Origin: Cytobacillus massiliigabonensis
Lineage (GTDB): Bacteria > Bacillota > Bacilli > Bacillales > Cytobacillaceae
NCBI RefSeq assembly: GCF_900199725.1
Contig: NZ_LT904904.1
Span: 1,703,932-1,767,931 of the forward strand
Reading direction: 5' to 3'
Length of the DNA: 64,000 nucleotides
Each line of letters begins with the position of its first letter. Position 1 is the first letter of the stretch. Made by a program: the position numbers and the translations under genes. This document shows positions 16,607 through 25,336 of this stretch, in pieces. The notes beneath the pieces are model-generated. The model saw only the letters and a list, made by a program, of their open reading frames with translations, made no database searches and had not been told where the DNA came from.

Positions 16607-17083
16607 ATGGAAAGTAGAATTGATAGAATAAAGAAACAGTTGCATTCGTCAAGCTATAAATTAACGCCTCAGCGTGAAGCAACCGTTCGCGTATTGTTGG
16701 AGAATGAAGAGGATCATTTAAGTGCGGAAGATGTCTACCTCCTTGTAAAAGAAAAATCGCCTGAGATAGGCTTGGCAACTGTATATAGAACACTTGAACT
16801 ATTAACGGAATTGAAAATTGTCGATAAAATCAACTTTGGTGATGGGGTTTCACGCTATGACCTTCGCCAAGAAGGAGCAGCACATTTCCATCATCATTTA
16901 GTATGCATTGAATGTGGAGCAGTGGATGAGATCCAGGAAGATTTATTAGAGGATGTCGAAGAGGTCGTTGAACGAAGATGGAATTTTAAAATAAAAGACC
17001 ACCGTCTGACGTTTCATGGCATTTGTTATCGGTGCCATGATAAAGCAAATAGTGAAGAAACTGAAAAAGTGGAACAACAATAG
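16607..17083 (+). CDS. fur: ferric uptake regulator Fur
   Basis: A 158-residue Fur-family repressor. The N-terminal winged helix is followed by the metal-sensing domain: HFHHHLVCIECG near residues 88-99 supplies His ligands and the first CxxC, and ICYRCHD near residue 139 the second CxxC of the structural zinc site. The location between spoIIM and yqzK/xerD is that of B. subtilis fur, not perR or zur. The start at 16607 is placed behind GAGGGAGG; the longer form would add 11 residues. A terminator follows directly. Confidence 0.93.
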   Translation: MESRIDRIKKQLHSSSYKLTPQREATVRVLLENEEDHLSAEDVYLLVKEKSPEIGLATVYRTLELLTELKIVDKINFGDGVSRYDLRQEGAAHFHHHLVCIECGAVDEIQEDLLEDVEEVVERRWNFKIKDHRLTFHGICYRCHDKANSEETEKVEQQ

Positions 17084-17119
17084 CAAAAAAACCTTTTCTG
17101 TAAGTGGAAAAGGTTTTTT
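17084..17119 (+). terminator. intrinsic terminator after fur
   Basis: AAAAAACCTTTTC-TGTAAGTG-GAAAAGGTTTTTT. Confidence 0.85.
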
Positions 17120-17155
17120 ATTTTGGCAATGTTCATGTTTATTGTTAATAAGTAG

Positions 17156-17220
17156 CCTGTGATATAAGCAAGAATGAGTTTTATTCGTATGAATAACGTA
17201 ATGAGGAGGTGTATCACAGG
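17156..17220 (+). promoter_or_regulatory. structured leader upstream of yqzK
   Basis: A perfect nine-base inverted repeat, CCTGTGATA at 17156-17164 and TATCACAGG at 17212-17220, encloses a second short dyad TTATTC-GTAT-GAATAA (17181-17196) and a GAGGAGGTG word. No start codon lies at the right distance after that ribosome-like site. It could be an operator or RNA leader; no known element is recognised. Confidence 0.35.
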
Positions 17221-17348
17221 CGGTATAATGCACCAACAGTATAATTTTACAAGACCTTTATTTTATAAACCAAACATATTCATAGGTATATTTCTTGTCC
17301 AAAATGGCATATCTTTTACTATCAATGATATGGTGGGGGACAAGTATA

Positions 17349-17579
17349 ATGAAATCCTGGCTAAAAATTGCTTTTCAAACGTTCAAAGTGTTCGTGCTTT
17401 TCACAGGATGCACAATCCTTTTTTATTATGGTATTATGTGGTTAAACGAAGAATATCAAGATTATCACCGCTATGATGAACCAGAGGGCACTGCTGTAAA
17501 GGTAACCACTAGCGGAAATGCTGAAGGTTCATCAAGCTGGTTTGATCGGTTAATTCTTTTCTATTTAAATGGAGAGTAG
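17349..17579 (+). CDS. yqzK: small membrane protein YqzK (DUF4227)
   Basis: A 76-residue protein with one membrane helix (about residues 8-28, [18 protein letters not shown]) followed by the conserved [13 protein letters not shown] motif of DUF4227. Start at 17349 is set by GGTGGGGG upstream and by the family N-terminus; the longer frame would add 18 residues. It lies 8 bp before xerD and is probably co-transcribed with it. Function is unknown. Confidence 0.8.
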   Translation: MKSWLKIAFQTFKVFVLFTGCTILFYYGIMWLNEEYQDYHRYDEPEGTAVKVTTSGNAEGSSSWFDRLILFYLNGE

Positions 17580-17587
17580 GGCCATCA

Positions 17588-18481
17588 ATGGAGGACAATC
17601 TGAAAGATTTCATACATTATTTAATAGTGGAAAAAGGGCTGGCGAAAAATACAATCGTTTCTTACGAGAGAGATCTGAAAAGCTATATAAAGTATTTGAA
17701 GAAAGTTGAAGCAATATCGGCAATGAATGATGTCCAGCGCGTTCAAATCATTCATTTTCTGAAGAACTTGAAAGAACAGGGGAAATCATCTAAAACTTTG
17801 GCAAGGCATATTGCTTCTATTAGAGCCTTTCATCAATTTCTTTTAAGGGAGAAAGCTGTAGACCAAGACCCCTCTGTACATATTGAATCCCCTCAGCATG
17901 AACGATCACTGCCAAAGGTATTAAATATGCAAGAGGTGGAAACATTGTTAGATTCACCGAAGGCTCATGATCATTATGGACTTCGTGATAAAGCGATGCT
18001 TGAATTATTATATGCAACTGGAATCAGGGTTAGCGAATTAATCGGTTTGAAGATTGGAGATGTCCATTTGACAATGGGGTTTGTCCGTTGCTTTGGCAAG
18101 GGCAATAAAGAACGAATCATTCCAATTGGAAAAACAGCTGCTCGGGCACTTGAACAGTATCTTCAAGAAGGAAGAAGCCACTTTGTTTCAAAGAAACAAA
18201 AAGATGAATCCATCTTTTTAAATCATCATGGCCGTGGGCTATCTAGACAAGGCTTCTGGAAAATTCTCAAACGGCTTGCTGCTGAAGCAGGCATTGAAAA
18301 GGAATTAACTCCGCATACGCTCAGGCATTCTTTTGCAACCCATCTTCTTGAGAATGGGGCTGATTTACGTGCAGTACAAGAAATGCTTGGTCATGCAGAT
18401 ATATCAACAACACAAATTTATACACATGTAACTAAAACTAGATTGAAAGATGTATATAGTCAATATCATCCTCGAGCATAA
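17588..18481 (+). CDS. xerD: site-specific tyrosine recombinase XerD
   Basis: A 297-residue recombinase (B. subtilis RipX), the expected length. The N-terminal SAM-like core-binding domain is followed by the catalytic domain with all key residues: Arg in ATGIRVSEL, His-x-Leu-Arg in HTLRHSF, His in LGHADI, and the Tyr nucleophile in TTQIYTH. With CodV/XerC it resolves chromosome dimers at dif. It follows yqzK by 8 bp. An intergenic repeat starts two bases after the stop. Confidence 0.93.
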   Translation: MEDNLKDFIHYLIVEKGLAKNTIVSYERDLKSYIKYLKKVEAISAMNDVQRVQIIHFLKNLKEQGKSSKTLARHIASIRAFHQFLLREKAVDQDPSVHIESPQHERSLPKVLNMQEVETLLDSPKAHDHYGLRDKAMLELLYATGIRVSELIGLKIGDVHLTMGFVRCFGKGNKERIIPIGKTAARALEQYLQEGRSHFVSKKQKDESIFLNHHGRGLSRQGFWKILKRLAAEAGIEKELTPHTLRHSFATHLLENGADLRAVQEMLGHADISTTQIYTHVTKTRLKDVYSQYHPRA

Positions 18482-18483
18482 CG

Positions 18484-18635
18484 AAAAAGCGGAAGCGCCT
18501 TCGGAACAATCAAAGTTCAGATTGTTCCTGCGATGTGCCGCTGTCGAAGCTTTCCTTGTCCAGTTGCATTGTCGACCCTAGTAGGTCCTGTACGTCGGGG
18601 GGGGAGGCGCTGTAGCTAGACAGTTCTCTAAATTC
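18484..18635 (+). repeat. intergenic repeat, type III
   Basis: Begins GAAAAAGCGGAAGCGCC and ends GGCGCTGTAGCTAGACA, the same ends as the other repeats in this window. The core has a hairpin GGAACAATC-AAAGTTCA-GATTGTTCC, then TGTCGAAGCTTTCCTTGTCC. A second, mosaic copy on the other strand is at 22495-22784. Confidence 0.8.
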
Positions 18636-18671
18636 AAAGTTGCCATGAAAAATGGCAGCTTTTTCTTTCAT

Positions 18672-18716
18672 TTGTTAAAGATATTAGGTAAAATATAGAT
18701 GTCAGACTTCCGACAT
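18672..18716 (+). promoter_or_regulatory. deoB-punA-pdp promoter with operator-like dyad
   Basis: TTGTTA, 16 bases, TATAGA gives a sigma-A promoter. The dyad ATGTC-N8-GACAT at 18699-18716 overlaps the -10 end and start point, where a repressor of GntR type could bind. The leader from here to deoB is nearly 400 bases and carries two hairpin-forming repeats. No other promoter is evident nearer to deoB. Confidence 0.45.
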
Positions 18717-18796
18717 ATAGAAATGGAAAAAATGTGATAAAGGTGTTTATAAAGGGTAACCTAATTTATATTTACAAATGTAACCGTATTCAGTAA

Positions 18797-18915
18797 GAAA
18801 AGCGCAGACGGCTCGTTCACCCCGACAAGCATAAGACGAACTGGTTGGAAGGTTGTTCTTTAACCTTTAGCCAGTTGGGCTTATGACCTCGAGGGGGTAG
18901 ACGCCGGAGCTAGAC
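18797..18915 (+). repeat. intergenic repeat, type I, copy a
   Basis: GAAAAGCG at the left end, GCTAGAC at the right. The core folds as CATAAG ... AACTGG ... AAGGTT-loop-AACCTT ... CCAGTT ... CTTATG, followed by CCTCGAG. It is in tandem with copy b. Confidence 0.85.
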
Positions 18916-18920
18916 AAACA

Positions 18921-19050
18921 GAAAAGCGGAGGCGGCTTGCCCAGGGGCGACAAGCATAAGACGAATCGGCAGGAAGGCTGCTCTTTAGCCTTCTTGACGA
19001 TTTGGCTTATGTCCTCGAGCCCCTAGCCGGTCGAAGCTAGACAATTCTCT
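18921..19050 (+). repeat. intergenic repeat, type I, copy b
   Basis: Same ends as copy a. Inner stem AAGGCT/AGCCTT replaces AAGGTT/AACCTT of copy a, a compensatory change. Right flank GCTAGACAATTCTCTAACTC continues to AAAGTTATAAATT, also found at the copy near 51.7 kb. It ends about 50 bp before deoB. Confidence 0.85.
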
Positions 19051-19097
19051 AACTCTAAAGTTATAAATTTTTATTCACTTTAAAAGGAGGAGTTTAA

Positions 19098-20282
19098 ATG
19101 ACTTCACATGCATATAAAAGAGTTTTCGTCGTTGTAATGGATTCAGTTGGAATCGGTGAAGCACCGGATGCCGAAATATTCGGGGACAAGGGAGCCGATA
19201 CGCTTGGTCATATTGCCGAAAAAATGAACGGCTTAAAGATGCCGAACATGGGTAAGCTTGGACTTAGCAATATTCGTGAAATTAAAGGTATTGAAAAGGC
19301 AAAGAACCCGCTCGCTTTCTACACGAAAATGAAGGAAGCATCAAATGGAAAAGATACGATGACTGGTCATTGGGAGATTATGGGGCTAAATATTCAAACA
19401 CCTTTTCAAGTTTTCCCTGAAGGCTTTCCGCAAGAATTAATTGCTGAGCTAGAGTCACGCACTGGCAGAAAGGTAATTGGCAATAAACCTGCCAGCGGAA
19501 CGGAAATTCTCGTCGAACTTGGGGAAGAACATATGAAGACCGGTGCACTTATTGTCTATACATCGGCTGATTCCGTTCTTCAAATTGCAGCGCATGAAGA
19601 AGTTATCCCATTAGATGAACAATATAAAATTTGTCAGATCGCTAGAGAACTTACACTGGACGAGAAATATATGGTTGGGCGTGTAATCGCTAGACCATTT
19701 ATAGGCGAGCCGGGAGACTTTCAGCGAACATCTAATCGTCATGATTATGCCTTAAAGCCTTTTGATCGTACAGTAATGTCAGAAATGAAGGATGCGGGGC
19801 TTGATGTTATAGCCATCGGAAAAATTTCCGATATCTTTGATGGTGAAGGCGTTACAAAGTCTCTTCGAACTGTTTCAAATATGGATGGGATGGATAAATT
19901 ACTGCAATCATTTGATATGGACTTTACCGGTCTAAGCTTTTTGAATTTAGTAGATTTTGATGCATTATATGGTCACCGCAGGGATCCTGAAGGCTACGGA
20001 AAAGCGCTTGAAGAATATGACGCACGTTTGCCGGAAGTGTTTGAAAAGATGCAAGATGGAGATTTGCTCATAATTACTGCTGACCATGGGAATGACCCGA
20101 TTCATCATGGAACAGACCATACAAGAGAATACGTACCGCTTCTTGTATATACAAAAAATAATGAAAATGGCAAAGAGCTTACGATTCGGGAAACATTTGC
20201 AGACATTGGTGCAACAGTTGCAGAAAACTTTCACGTTAAAATGCCTGCTTATGGAAAGAGTTTTTTACAGGAATTGAAATAG
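19098..20282 (+). CDS. deoB: phosphopentomutase DeoB
   Basis: A 394-residue phosphopentomutase that interconverts (deoxy)ribose 1- and 5-phosphate in nucleoside salvage. It has the alkaline phosphatase-like metal-binding pattern: [14 protein letters not shown] near residue 14, DTMTGHWE near residue 95, and ITADHGNDP with HTREYVPLL near residues 330-350. Its partners punA and pdp follow directly. AAGGAGGAG precedes the ATG. Confidence 0.94.
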   Translation: MTSHAYKRVFVVVMDSVGIGEAPDAEIFGDKGADTLGHIAEKMNGLKMPNMGKLGLSNIREIKGIEKAKNPLAFYTKMKEASNGKDTMTGHWEIMGLNIQTPFQVFPEGFPQELIAELESRTGRKVIGNKPASGTEILVELGEEHMKTGALIVYTSADSVLQIAAHEEVIPLDEQYKICQIARELTLDEKYMVGRVIARPFIGEPGDFQRTSNRHDYALKPFDRTVMSEMKDAGLDVIAIGKISDIFDGEGVTKSLRTVSNMDGMDKLLQSFDMDFTGLSFLNLVDFDALYGHRRDPEGYGKALEEYDARLPEVFEKMQDGDLLIITADHGNDPIHHGTDHTREYVPLLVYTKNNENGKELTIRETFADIGATVAENFHVKMPAYGKSFLQELK

Positions 20283-20294
20283 GAGGAAATGGTT

Positions 20295-21119
20295 ATGTCA
20301 TTCGAAAAAATTGAAAAAGCAGCAAACTTCTTAAAAGGAAAATATGAGGAGACACCGCAAATTGGTTTAATCCTTGGGTCTGGTCTCGGTGTTTTAGCAG
20401 ATGAAATCGAAAACCCTGTGAAAATTCCATATAATGAAATTCCAGATTTTCCGGTTTCAACTGTTGAAGGCCACGCGGGTCAGTTAGTTTTCGGTCTGCT
20501 TAATGGCATTCATGTTGTTGCCATGCAAGGGCGTTTTCACTATTATGAGGGCTATTCATTTGAAAAGGTAACATTCCCGGTTCGTGTAATGAAAGAGCTT
20601 GGAATCGAACAATTAATTGTAACAAATGCAGCCGGAGGAGTGAATGAAAGCTTTTCACCAGGCGATTTAATGCTTATCAGCGATCATATTAATAATATGG
20701 GAAGCAATCCGCTAATTGGTCCAAATGATTCTCGTCTTGGTGTTCGTTTCCCAGATATGTCTGAAGCTTACTCTTCTGAACTGCGGCAGCTGGCAAAAGG
20801 AATAGCAGCGAAATTAGGCTTAAACATTCAAGAAGGTGTCTATGTCGGCAATACGGGTCCAACATACGAAACACCAGCTGAAATACGCATGCTTCGCCAG
20901 TTAGGCGGAGATGCAGTTGGCATGTCCACTGTACCTGAAGTCATTGTCGCGAGACATGCAGGCATGAGAGTACTGGGAATTTCCTGTATTTCGAATATGG
21001 CTGCTGGGATTTTAGATCAGCCGTTAAATCATGAAGAAGTCATTGAAACAACGGAAAAAGTAAAAGCTGATTTTCTTAGCTATGTAAAAGCGTTAGTACA
21101 AGAGCTTGGTACAAAGTAG
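20295..21119 (+). CDS. punA: purine-nucleoside phosphorylase
   Basis: A 274-residue trimeric-type phosphorylase (B. subtilis PupG) that splits purine nucleosides with phosphate. Motifs include ILGSGLG (phosphate loop), GRFHYYEGY with the active-site His, VTNAAGGVN, and [10 protein letters not shown] near the purine site. Start at 20295 follows AGGAGG by eight bases; an ATG at 20289 is too near. It follows deoB with a 12-base gap and is in the same operon. Confidence 0.93.
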   Translation: MSFEKIEKAANFLKGKYEETPQIGLILGSGLGVLADEIENPVKIPYNEIPDFPVSTVEGHAGQLVFGLLNGIHVVAMQGRFHYYEGYSFEKVTFPVRVMKELGIEQLIVTNAAGGVNESFSPGDLMLISDHINNMGSNPLIGPNDSRLGVRFPDMSEAYSSELRQLAKGIAAKLGLNIQEGVYVGNTGPTYETPAEIRMLRQLGGDAVGMSTVPEVIVARHAGMRVLGISCISNMAAGILDQPLNHEEVIETTEKVKADFLSYVKALVQELGTK

Positions 21120-21149
21120 GAAATAGACGAAAGCGAACGGTGATTTATT

Positions 21150-22454
21150 ATGAGAATGGTTGATATTATTGAAAATAAAAGAGATGGAAAAGAATTATCG
21201 ACGGATGAAATCAAATTTTTCATTGAAGGATATACAGACGGCTCCATTCCTGATTATCAAGTAAGTGCATTAATGATGGCGATTTTCTTTCAAGGAATGA
21301 CAGAACAAGAAAGAGCAGATTTAACAATGGCGATGGTTGAATCTGGCGATAATATCGATCTATCCAAGATTGAAGGAATCAAAGTCGATAAGCACTCGAC
21401 TGGCGGGGTTGGAGACACAACTACACTAGTATTAGGACCATTAGTTGCAGCCGTTGGTGTTCCAGTTGCAAAAATGTCTGGAAGAGGGCTTGGCCATACA
21501 GGAGGAACAATTGACAAGCTTGAATCCGTTGGAGGCTTCCATGTAGAAATTGAAAATGAAGAATTTATTAATCTTGTGAACAAAAATAAGATTGCTGTTA
21601 TTGGACAAAGCGGAAATTTAACACCTGCAGATAAAAAGCTTTATGCTCTTCGTGATGTCACGGCAACCGTTGATAGCATCCCATTAATTGCAAGCTCCAT
21701 TATGAGCAAGAAAATTGCCGCAGGAGCCGATGCGATTGTGCTCGATGTTAAGACAGGTGCAGGTGCATTTATGAAAACACTTGATGATTCGAATGAACTT
21801 GCAAAGGCAATGGTCCGTATTGGAAATAATGTCGGAAGAAACACAATGGCAGTTATTTCTGACATGAGTCAGCCGCTTGGGTTTGCGATTGGAAATGCCC
21901 TTGAAGTAAAAGAGGCGATTGATACGCTTAAAGGAGAAGGACCGGAAGATCTAACAGAGCTTTGCTTAACATTAGGAAGCCATATGGTTTTTCTTGCTAA
22001 AAAGGCAGACAGCTTAAAAGAAGCACGTGAAATGCTTGAAGGAGTTATGAAAGATGGAACGGCTTTAGAAACATTTAAAACGTTCCTAAGCTCACAAGGC
22101 GGAGATGCGTCTGTCGTTGATGATCCATCAAAGCTTCCACAGGCGAAATTTACATTTGAATTAGAAGCAAAGGAAGATGGTTACGTTTCCGAAATAGTTG
22201 CTGATGAAATTGGAACAGCAGCTATGCTTCTTGGAGCTGGAAGAGCTACGAAAGAATCTGTTATTGACCTCGCAGTTGGTCTGATGCTTCGAAAAAAAAT
22301 CGGTGATCAAGTGAAAAAAGGGGAGTCACTTGTGACGATTTACAGCAATTTTGAAGAAATTGATGAAGTAAAATTAAAGCTTTATGCAAATATAACATTA
22401 TCTAAGGAAAAAGTTGCTGCACCAACATTAATACATGGTGAAATTACCGAATAA
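21150..22454 (+). CDS. pdp: pyrimidine-nucleoside phosphorylase
   Basis: A 434-residue thymidine/pyrimidine-nucleoside phosphorylase. Family motifs are KHSTGGVGD near residue 82 and [15 protein letters not shown] near residue 110 (signature). The C-terminal domain has the alpha/beta hammerhead fold ([13 protein letters not shown]). In B. subtilis pdp is with dra-nupC; here it completes a purine plus pyrimidine salvage operon after deoB and punA. The ribosome site is weak (CGGTGA), suggesting coupling or low expression. A strong terminator follows. Confidence 0.92.
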   Translation: MRMVDIIENKRDGKELSTDEIKFFIEGYTDGSIPDYQVSALMMAIFFQGMTEQERADLTMAMVESGDNIDLSKIEGIKVDKHSTGGVGDTTTLVLGPLVAAVGVPVAKMSGRGLGHTGGTIDKLESVGGFHVEIENEEFINLVNKNKIAVIGQSGNLTPADKKLYALRDVTATVDSIPLIASSIMSKKIAAGADAIVLDVKTGAGAFMKTLDDSNELAKAMVRIGNNVGRNTMAVISDMSQPLGFAIGNALEVKEAIDTLKGEGPEDLTELCLTLGSHMVFLAKKADSLKEAREMLEGVMKDGTALETFKTFLSSQGGDASVVDDPSKLPQAKFTFELEAKEDGYVSEIVADEIGTAAMLLGAGRATKESVIDLAVGLMLRKKIGDQVKKGESLVTIYSNFEEIDEVKLKLYANITLSKEKVAAPTLIHGEITE

Positions 22455-22455
22455 G

Positions 22456-22493
22456 TAAAAAATGTCAGGGGAAATCTACCCTGACATTTTTTA
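22456..22493 (+). terminator. intrinsic terminator after pdp
   Basis: AAAAAATGTCAGGG-GAAATCTA-CCCTGACATTTTTT. Confidence 0.88.
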
Positions 22494-22494
22494 T

Positions 22495-22784
22495 TGCCTA
22501 GCGCAATCAGCCTACCCTCGAGGTACTAGTGTCGACAATGCGACAGGACAAGGAAAGCTTCGACAGCGGCACATCGCACGACTAAAAGTGAAGCTATTAG
22601 GAGGACGTCGCGTTATTGCCGACCTCGATTTCCCAAGCCAATCCTGCTGCAAAAGGGAATGAACACCTTTCTGTGAGGCTCGTCTTGTGCTTGTTGAGGG
22701 TGAGCATTAAGGAAAGCTTCCAAGGGCATCTTCGCAGGAACAATCGGCACTTTGATTGTTCTGAAGGCGCTTCTGCTTTTCTAT
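22495..22784 (-). repeat. mosaic intergenic repeat (type III split by type I-like DNA)
   Basis: On the minus strand the right part matches type III (GGAACAATC/GATTGTTC hairpin, then GGCGCTTCTGCTTTT at the end), and the left part repeats the type III segment GTCGACAATGC to GACAGCGGCACATCGC. Between them lie about 140 bases including AAGCCAATCC and GCTCGTCTTGTGCTTGT, which are type I words. The short ORFs over it are not coding. Confidence 0.7.
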
Positions 22785-22825
22785 TTTCGCAGTACAAAAT
22801 TTAAAATTTTTAGGAAGGGAAAATT

Positions 22826-22854
22826 GTATAAATTTGCCGCAAATGGAAATGATG
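22826..22854 (+). promoter_or_regulatory. sigma-F type promoter of dacF
   Basis: GTATA, 14 bases, GGAAATGATG. The -35 matches GYWTA, and the -10 fits GGNRANAHTR at nine of ten positions. dacF of B. subtilis is a sigma-F gene. A second -10-like word (GGGAAAATTG, 22817-22826) has no matching -35. Confidence 0.5.
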
Positions 22855-22882
22855 GAGGCTATAAAGAATGGAGGTTTGTGTG

Positions 22883-24052
22883 ATGAAACGATTTGTCTCT
22901 TTAATAGTTATGTCTTTTCTATTGACAGCACTCTTTGTACCTGCGGCATTTGCAAAAGAAAATGATGGACTAGATTTAGCGAAAAATGTAAAGTCCGCGA
23001 TCTTAATTGAACGAGATACAGGTGCCATTTTATACGAAAAGAACAGCAATGAACAGCTCCCTCCTGCAAGCATGACGAAAGTAATGACAATGCTATTAAT
23101 TATGGAGGCATTGGATGAGGGCAGGCTGTCGATGGATGAAAAAATTCGCACAAGTGAATATGCTGCCTCAATGGGAGGCTCACAAATCTTCCTTGAGCCA
23201 GGAGAGGAAATGACCACTGAGCAAATGCTAGAAGGAATTGCCATCGGTTCTGGGAATGATGCGTCTGTTGCGATGGCAGAGAGGCTTGCTGGCTCTGAAG
23301 AAGAGTTTGTAAAGCTTATGAACAAAAAAGCTAAAGAACTTGGGCTGAAAAATACTGAATTTAAAACTGCAACTGGTTTGCCTGGTCATGGTGATTATAG
23401 TACTGCTCACGATATGTCCATGATGGCTAAGGAACTCCTAAAATACGAAGGAATAACGAAATTTACCGGCACTTATGAGTCTTATCTGCGTGAAAATACA
23501 GATAAAAAATTCTGGCTAGTAAATACAAATCGACTAGTTAAATTTTATCCAGGTGTGGATGGATTGAAAACTGGATTCACAAATGAAGCAAAATATTGCC
23601 TGACAGCAACGGCTGAAAAGAATGGCATGCGTGTAATAGCGGTTGTATTCGGGGCACCAACCTCAAAGGAGAGAAATGCACAAGTAACAAAGATGCTTGA
23701 TTACGCTTTCAGCCAATATGAGACACACCCGCTGTATAAACGAAATGTGGCACTTGGGAAAGTTGCTATTAGTAAGGGAGAAAAGAAAAGGGTTGAGGCA
23801 ATGACAAGTGAACCTATATCCCTTTTAACGAAAAAAGGAGAAGGCATTGAAAATATCAAGCAATCTATTGAATTAGATAAAAATGTGAAAGCCCCAGTAA
23901 ATAAAGGGGATAAAGTAGGAACATTAAAACTGGCGCAAGATGGAAAAACAATCGTTGAGACACCGCTTGTTGCAAAAGAAAATAGCAAGGAAGCAAGCTG
24001 GTGGACATTGTATAAGCGTTCAATGGGCATGTTTACAAAAGCAGGGCAATAA
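22883..24052 (+). CDS. dacF: D-alanyl-D-alanine carboxypeptidase DacF
   Basis: A 389-residue low-molecular-mass penicillin-binding protein, about the B. subtilis length. A Sec signal peptide covers residues 1-24 (cut near AFAKEN). The active-site triads are PASMTK (SxxK), GSGNDA (SGN) and GLKTGFTN (KTG). The C-terminal beta domain anchors it at the membrane. It trims cortex precursor pentapeptides during sporulation. Start at 22883 follows GGAGG; an ATG five codons earlier overlaps that site. The gene precedes the spoIIA operon, from which it is split by a pair of repeats. Confidence 0.93.
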   Translation: MKRFVSLIVMSFLLTALFVPAAFAKENDGLDLAKNVKSAILIERDTGAILYEKNSNEQLPPASMTKVMTMLLIMEALDEGRLSMDEKIRTSEYAASMGGSQIFLEPGEEMTTEQMLEGIAIGSGNDASVAMAERLAGSEEEFVKLMNKKAKELGLKNTEFKTATGLPGHGDYSTAHDMSMMAKELLKYEGITKFTGTYESYLRENTDKKFWLVNTNRLVKFYPGVDGLKTGFTNEAKYCLTATAEKNGMRVIAVVFGAPTSKERNAQVTKMLDYAFSQYETHPLYKRNVALGKVAISKGEKKRVEAMTSEPISLLTKKGEGIENIKQSIELDKNVKAPVNKGDKVGTLKLAQDGKTIVETPLVAKENSKEASWWTLYKRSMGMFTKAGQ

Positions 24053-24060
24053 TAGCTAAA

Positions 24061-24202
24061 GGCGCTTCCGCTTTCTATGTCCAGCTGCAGGCGCCTACCC
24101 CCTCGAGGTCACAAGCCAATCCGACAAGAAGGTTAAAGAACAACCTCCATGCCGGCTCGTCTTGTGCTTGTCGCCGATAAGCGGGCGCCTTCCGCTTTTC
24201 TA
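24061..24202 (-). repeat. intergenic repeat, type I, copy d (with an upstream end remnant)
   Basis: Minus-strand type I element, 24079-24202, preceded at 24061-24077 by the terminal word GGCGCTTCCGCTTTCTA of another copy. Its outer stem reads CACAAG/CTTGTG where other copies have CATAAG/CTTATG. It starts within ten bases of the dacF stop. Confidence 0.85.
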
Positions 24203-24325
24203 TGTCCAGCTGCAGGCGCCATCGGCTCGAGGTCACAAGCCAATCCGACAAGGAGGTTAAAGAACAACCTCCATGCCGGCTCGTCTTGTGCTTGTCGCCG
24301 ATAAGCGGGCGCCTTCCGCTTTTCT
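24203..24325 (-). repeat. intergenic repeat, type I, copy e
   Basis: Tandem duplicate of copy d with a 124-base period. The two differ at only a few positions (ACCCCCTCGAG versus ATCGGCTCGAG, AGAAGG versus AGGAGG), so the duplication is recent. Confidence 0.88.
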
Positions 24326-24388
24326 TATTTGTCGAATAGACGATTATACATTCTAGTTTTAGCGAAATGCCACTAGTTTTGTCTTTCG

Positions 24389-24416
24389 GAAGGAAATGCG
24401 TGACCGCATATCGAAT
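24389..24416 (+). promoter_or_regulatory. sigma-H promoter of the spoIIA operon
   Basis: GAAGGAAAT at 24389-24397, 12 bases, ATCGAAT at 24410-24416. Both boxes match the sigma-H consensus (RnAGGAwWW and RnnGAAT) without mismatch, and the B. subtilis spoIIA operon is sigma-H dependent. Confidence 0.85.
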
Positions 24417-24529
24417 TTGACTCACTATAAAGGCCAATTTATGTCATGTAAAATGACGGTCATACCGAACCTGTTTTGTTATGTTTATTATTAATAGACA
24501 AACGGGTCCCAGATAAGGAGGCTATGATA

Positions 24530-24880
24530 GTGAGTCTTACCATTAATTTAGAAGTGAAAAAAGATGTCTTATGTATTCGTTTAAGCGGGGAATTAGATCA
24601 CCATTCTGCAGATGAGCTTCGGAGACAGGCGTCTCACGCAATTGAGGAATATGATATCCATCATATCGTCTTAAATCTTGAACAGCTTTCCTTTATGGAT
24701 AGTTCAGGTTTAGGTGTCATTTTAGGCAGATATAAACAAATAAAACAGCAGCACGGTGAAATGGTTGTTTGTGCAATTTCTCCAGCAGTTCAAAGATTAT
24801 TTGATATGTCGGGCTTATTTAAAATTATCCGTTTAGAGCCGACAGAAGAGTTTGCTTTGCAGAGACTGGGGGTTGCATGA
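24530..24880 (+). CDS. spoIIAA: anti-anti-sigma factor SpoIIAA
   Basis: A 116-residue STAS-domain protein. FMDSSGLG near residues 55-62 holds the regulatory Ser58, phosphorylated by SpoIIAB and dephosphorylated by SpoIIE; unphosphorylated SpoIIAA frees sigma-F in the forespore. Start is GTG at 24530: it gives eight bases after AAGGAGG and an N-terminus (SLTINLEVK) that lines up with B. subtilis SpoIIAA, while ATG 24524 lies two bases from that site. First gene of spoIIAA-AB-sigF. Confidence 0.95.
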   Translation: MSLTINLEVKKDVLCIRLSGELDHHSADELRRQASHAIEEYDIHHIVLNLEQLSFMDSSGLGVILGRYKQIKQQHGEMVVCAISPAVQRLFDMSGLFKIIRLEPTEEFALQRLGVA

Positions 24881-24883
24881 ACA

Positions 24884-25324
24884 ATGAAAAATGAAATGCA
24901 AATAAAATTCAGTGCATTAAGCCAAAATGAATCTTTTGCCCGTGTAACTGTCGCAGCATTCATTAGTCAGCTCGACCCAACGATGGATGAGTTAACGGAG
25001 ATTAAAACAGTTGTATCTGAGGCAGTCACAAATTCAATCATTCATGGGTATGAACAAGATCCAAACGGACTTGTGTATATTTCTGTGACCATTGAGGATG
25101 GCTTCATCGATATGTCCATCCGAGATGAGGGATTAGGAATAATGAATGTTGACGAAGCTCGTCAGCCGCTCTTTACAACAAAGCCTGAACTTGAAAGATC
25201 AGGTATGGGTTTTACAATTATGGAAAATTTCATGGATGAAATCGAAATTCAATCGCAACCGGGGAAAGGCACAGAGATCCGATTAAGAAAGCATTTATCA
25301 AATAGTAAAATGCTATGCAATTAA
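24884..25324 (+). CDS. spoIIAB: anti-sigma-F factor and kinase SpoIIAB
   Basis: A 146-residue GHKL-fold serine kinase that binds and inhibits sigma-F and phosphorylates SpoIIAA. The ATP-binding boxes are visible: [11 protein letters not shown] (N box), RDEGLGI (G1) and [10 protein letters not shown] (G2). It begins three bases after the spoIIAA stop, so translation is coupled, which keeps partner levels matched. Length equals that of the B. subtilis protein. Confidence 0.96.
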   Translation: MKNEMQIKFSALSQNESFARVTVAAFISQLDPTMDELTEIKTVVSEAVTNSIIHGYEQDPNGLVYISVTIEDGFIDMSIRDEGLGIMNVDEARQPLFTTKPELERSGMGFTIMENFMDEIEIQSQPGKGTEIRLRKHLSNSKMLCN

Positions 25325-25336
25325 GGGAGTCTTGCT

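Noticed and set aside
17174-17476. 100-codon ORF before yqzK
   Set aside because: It overlaps the well-supported yqzK in another frame, and its start has no ribosome site; the composition looks random.
22462-22804. Short ORFs over the mosaic repeat after pdp
   Set aside because: They fall wholly in the intergenic repeat and differ between copies of that repeat elsewhere.
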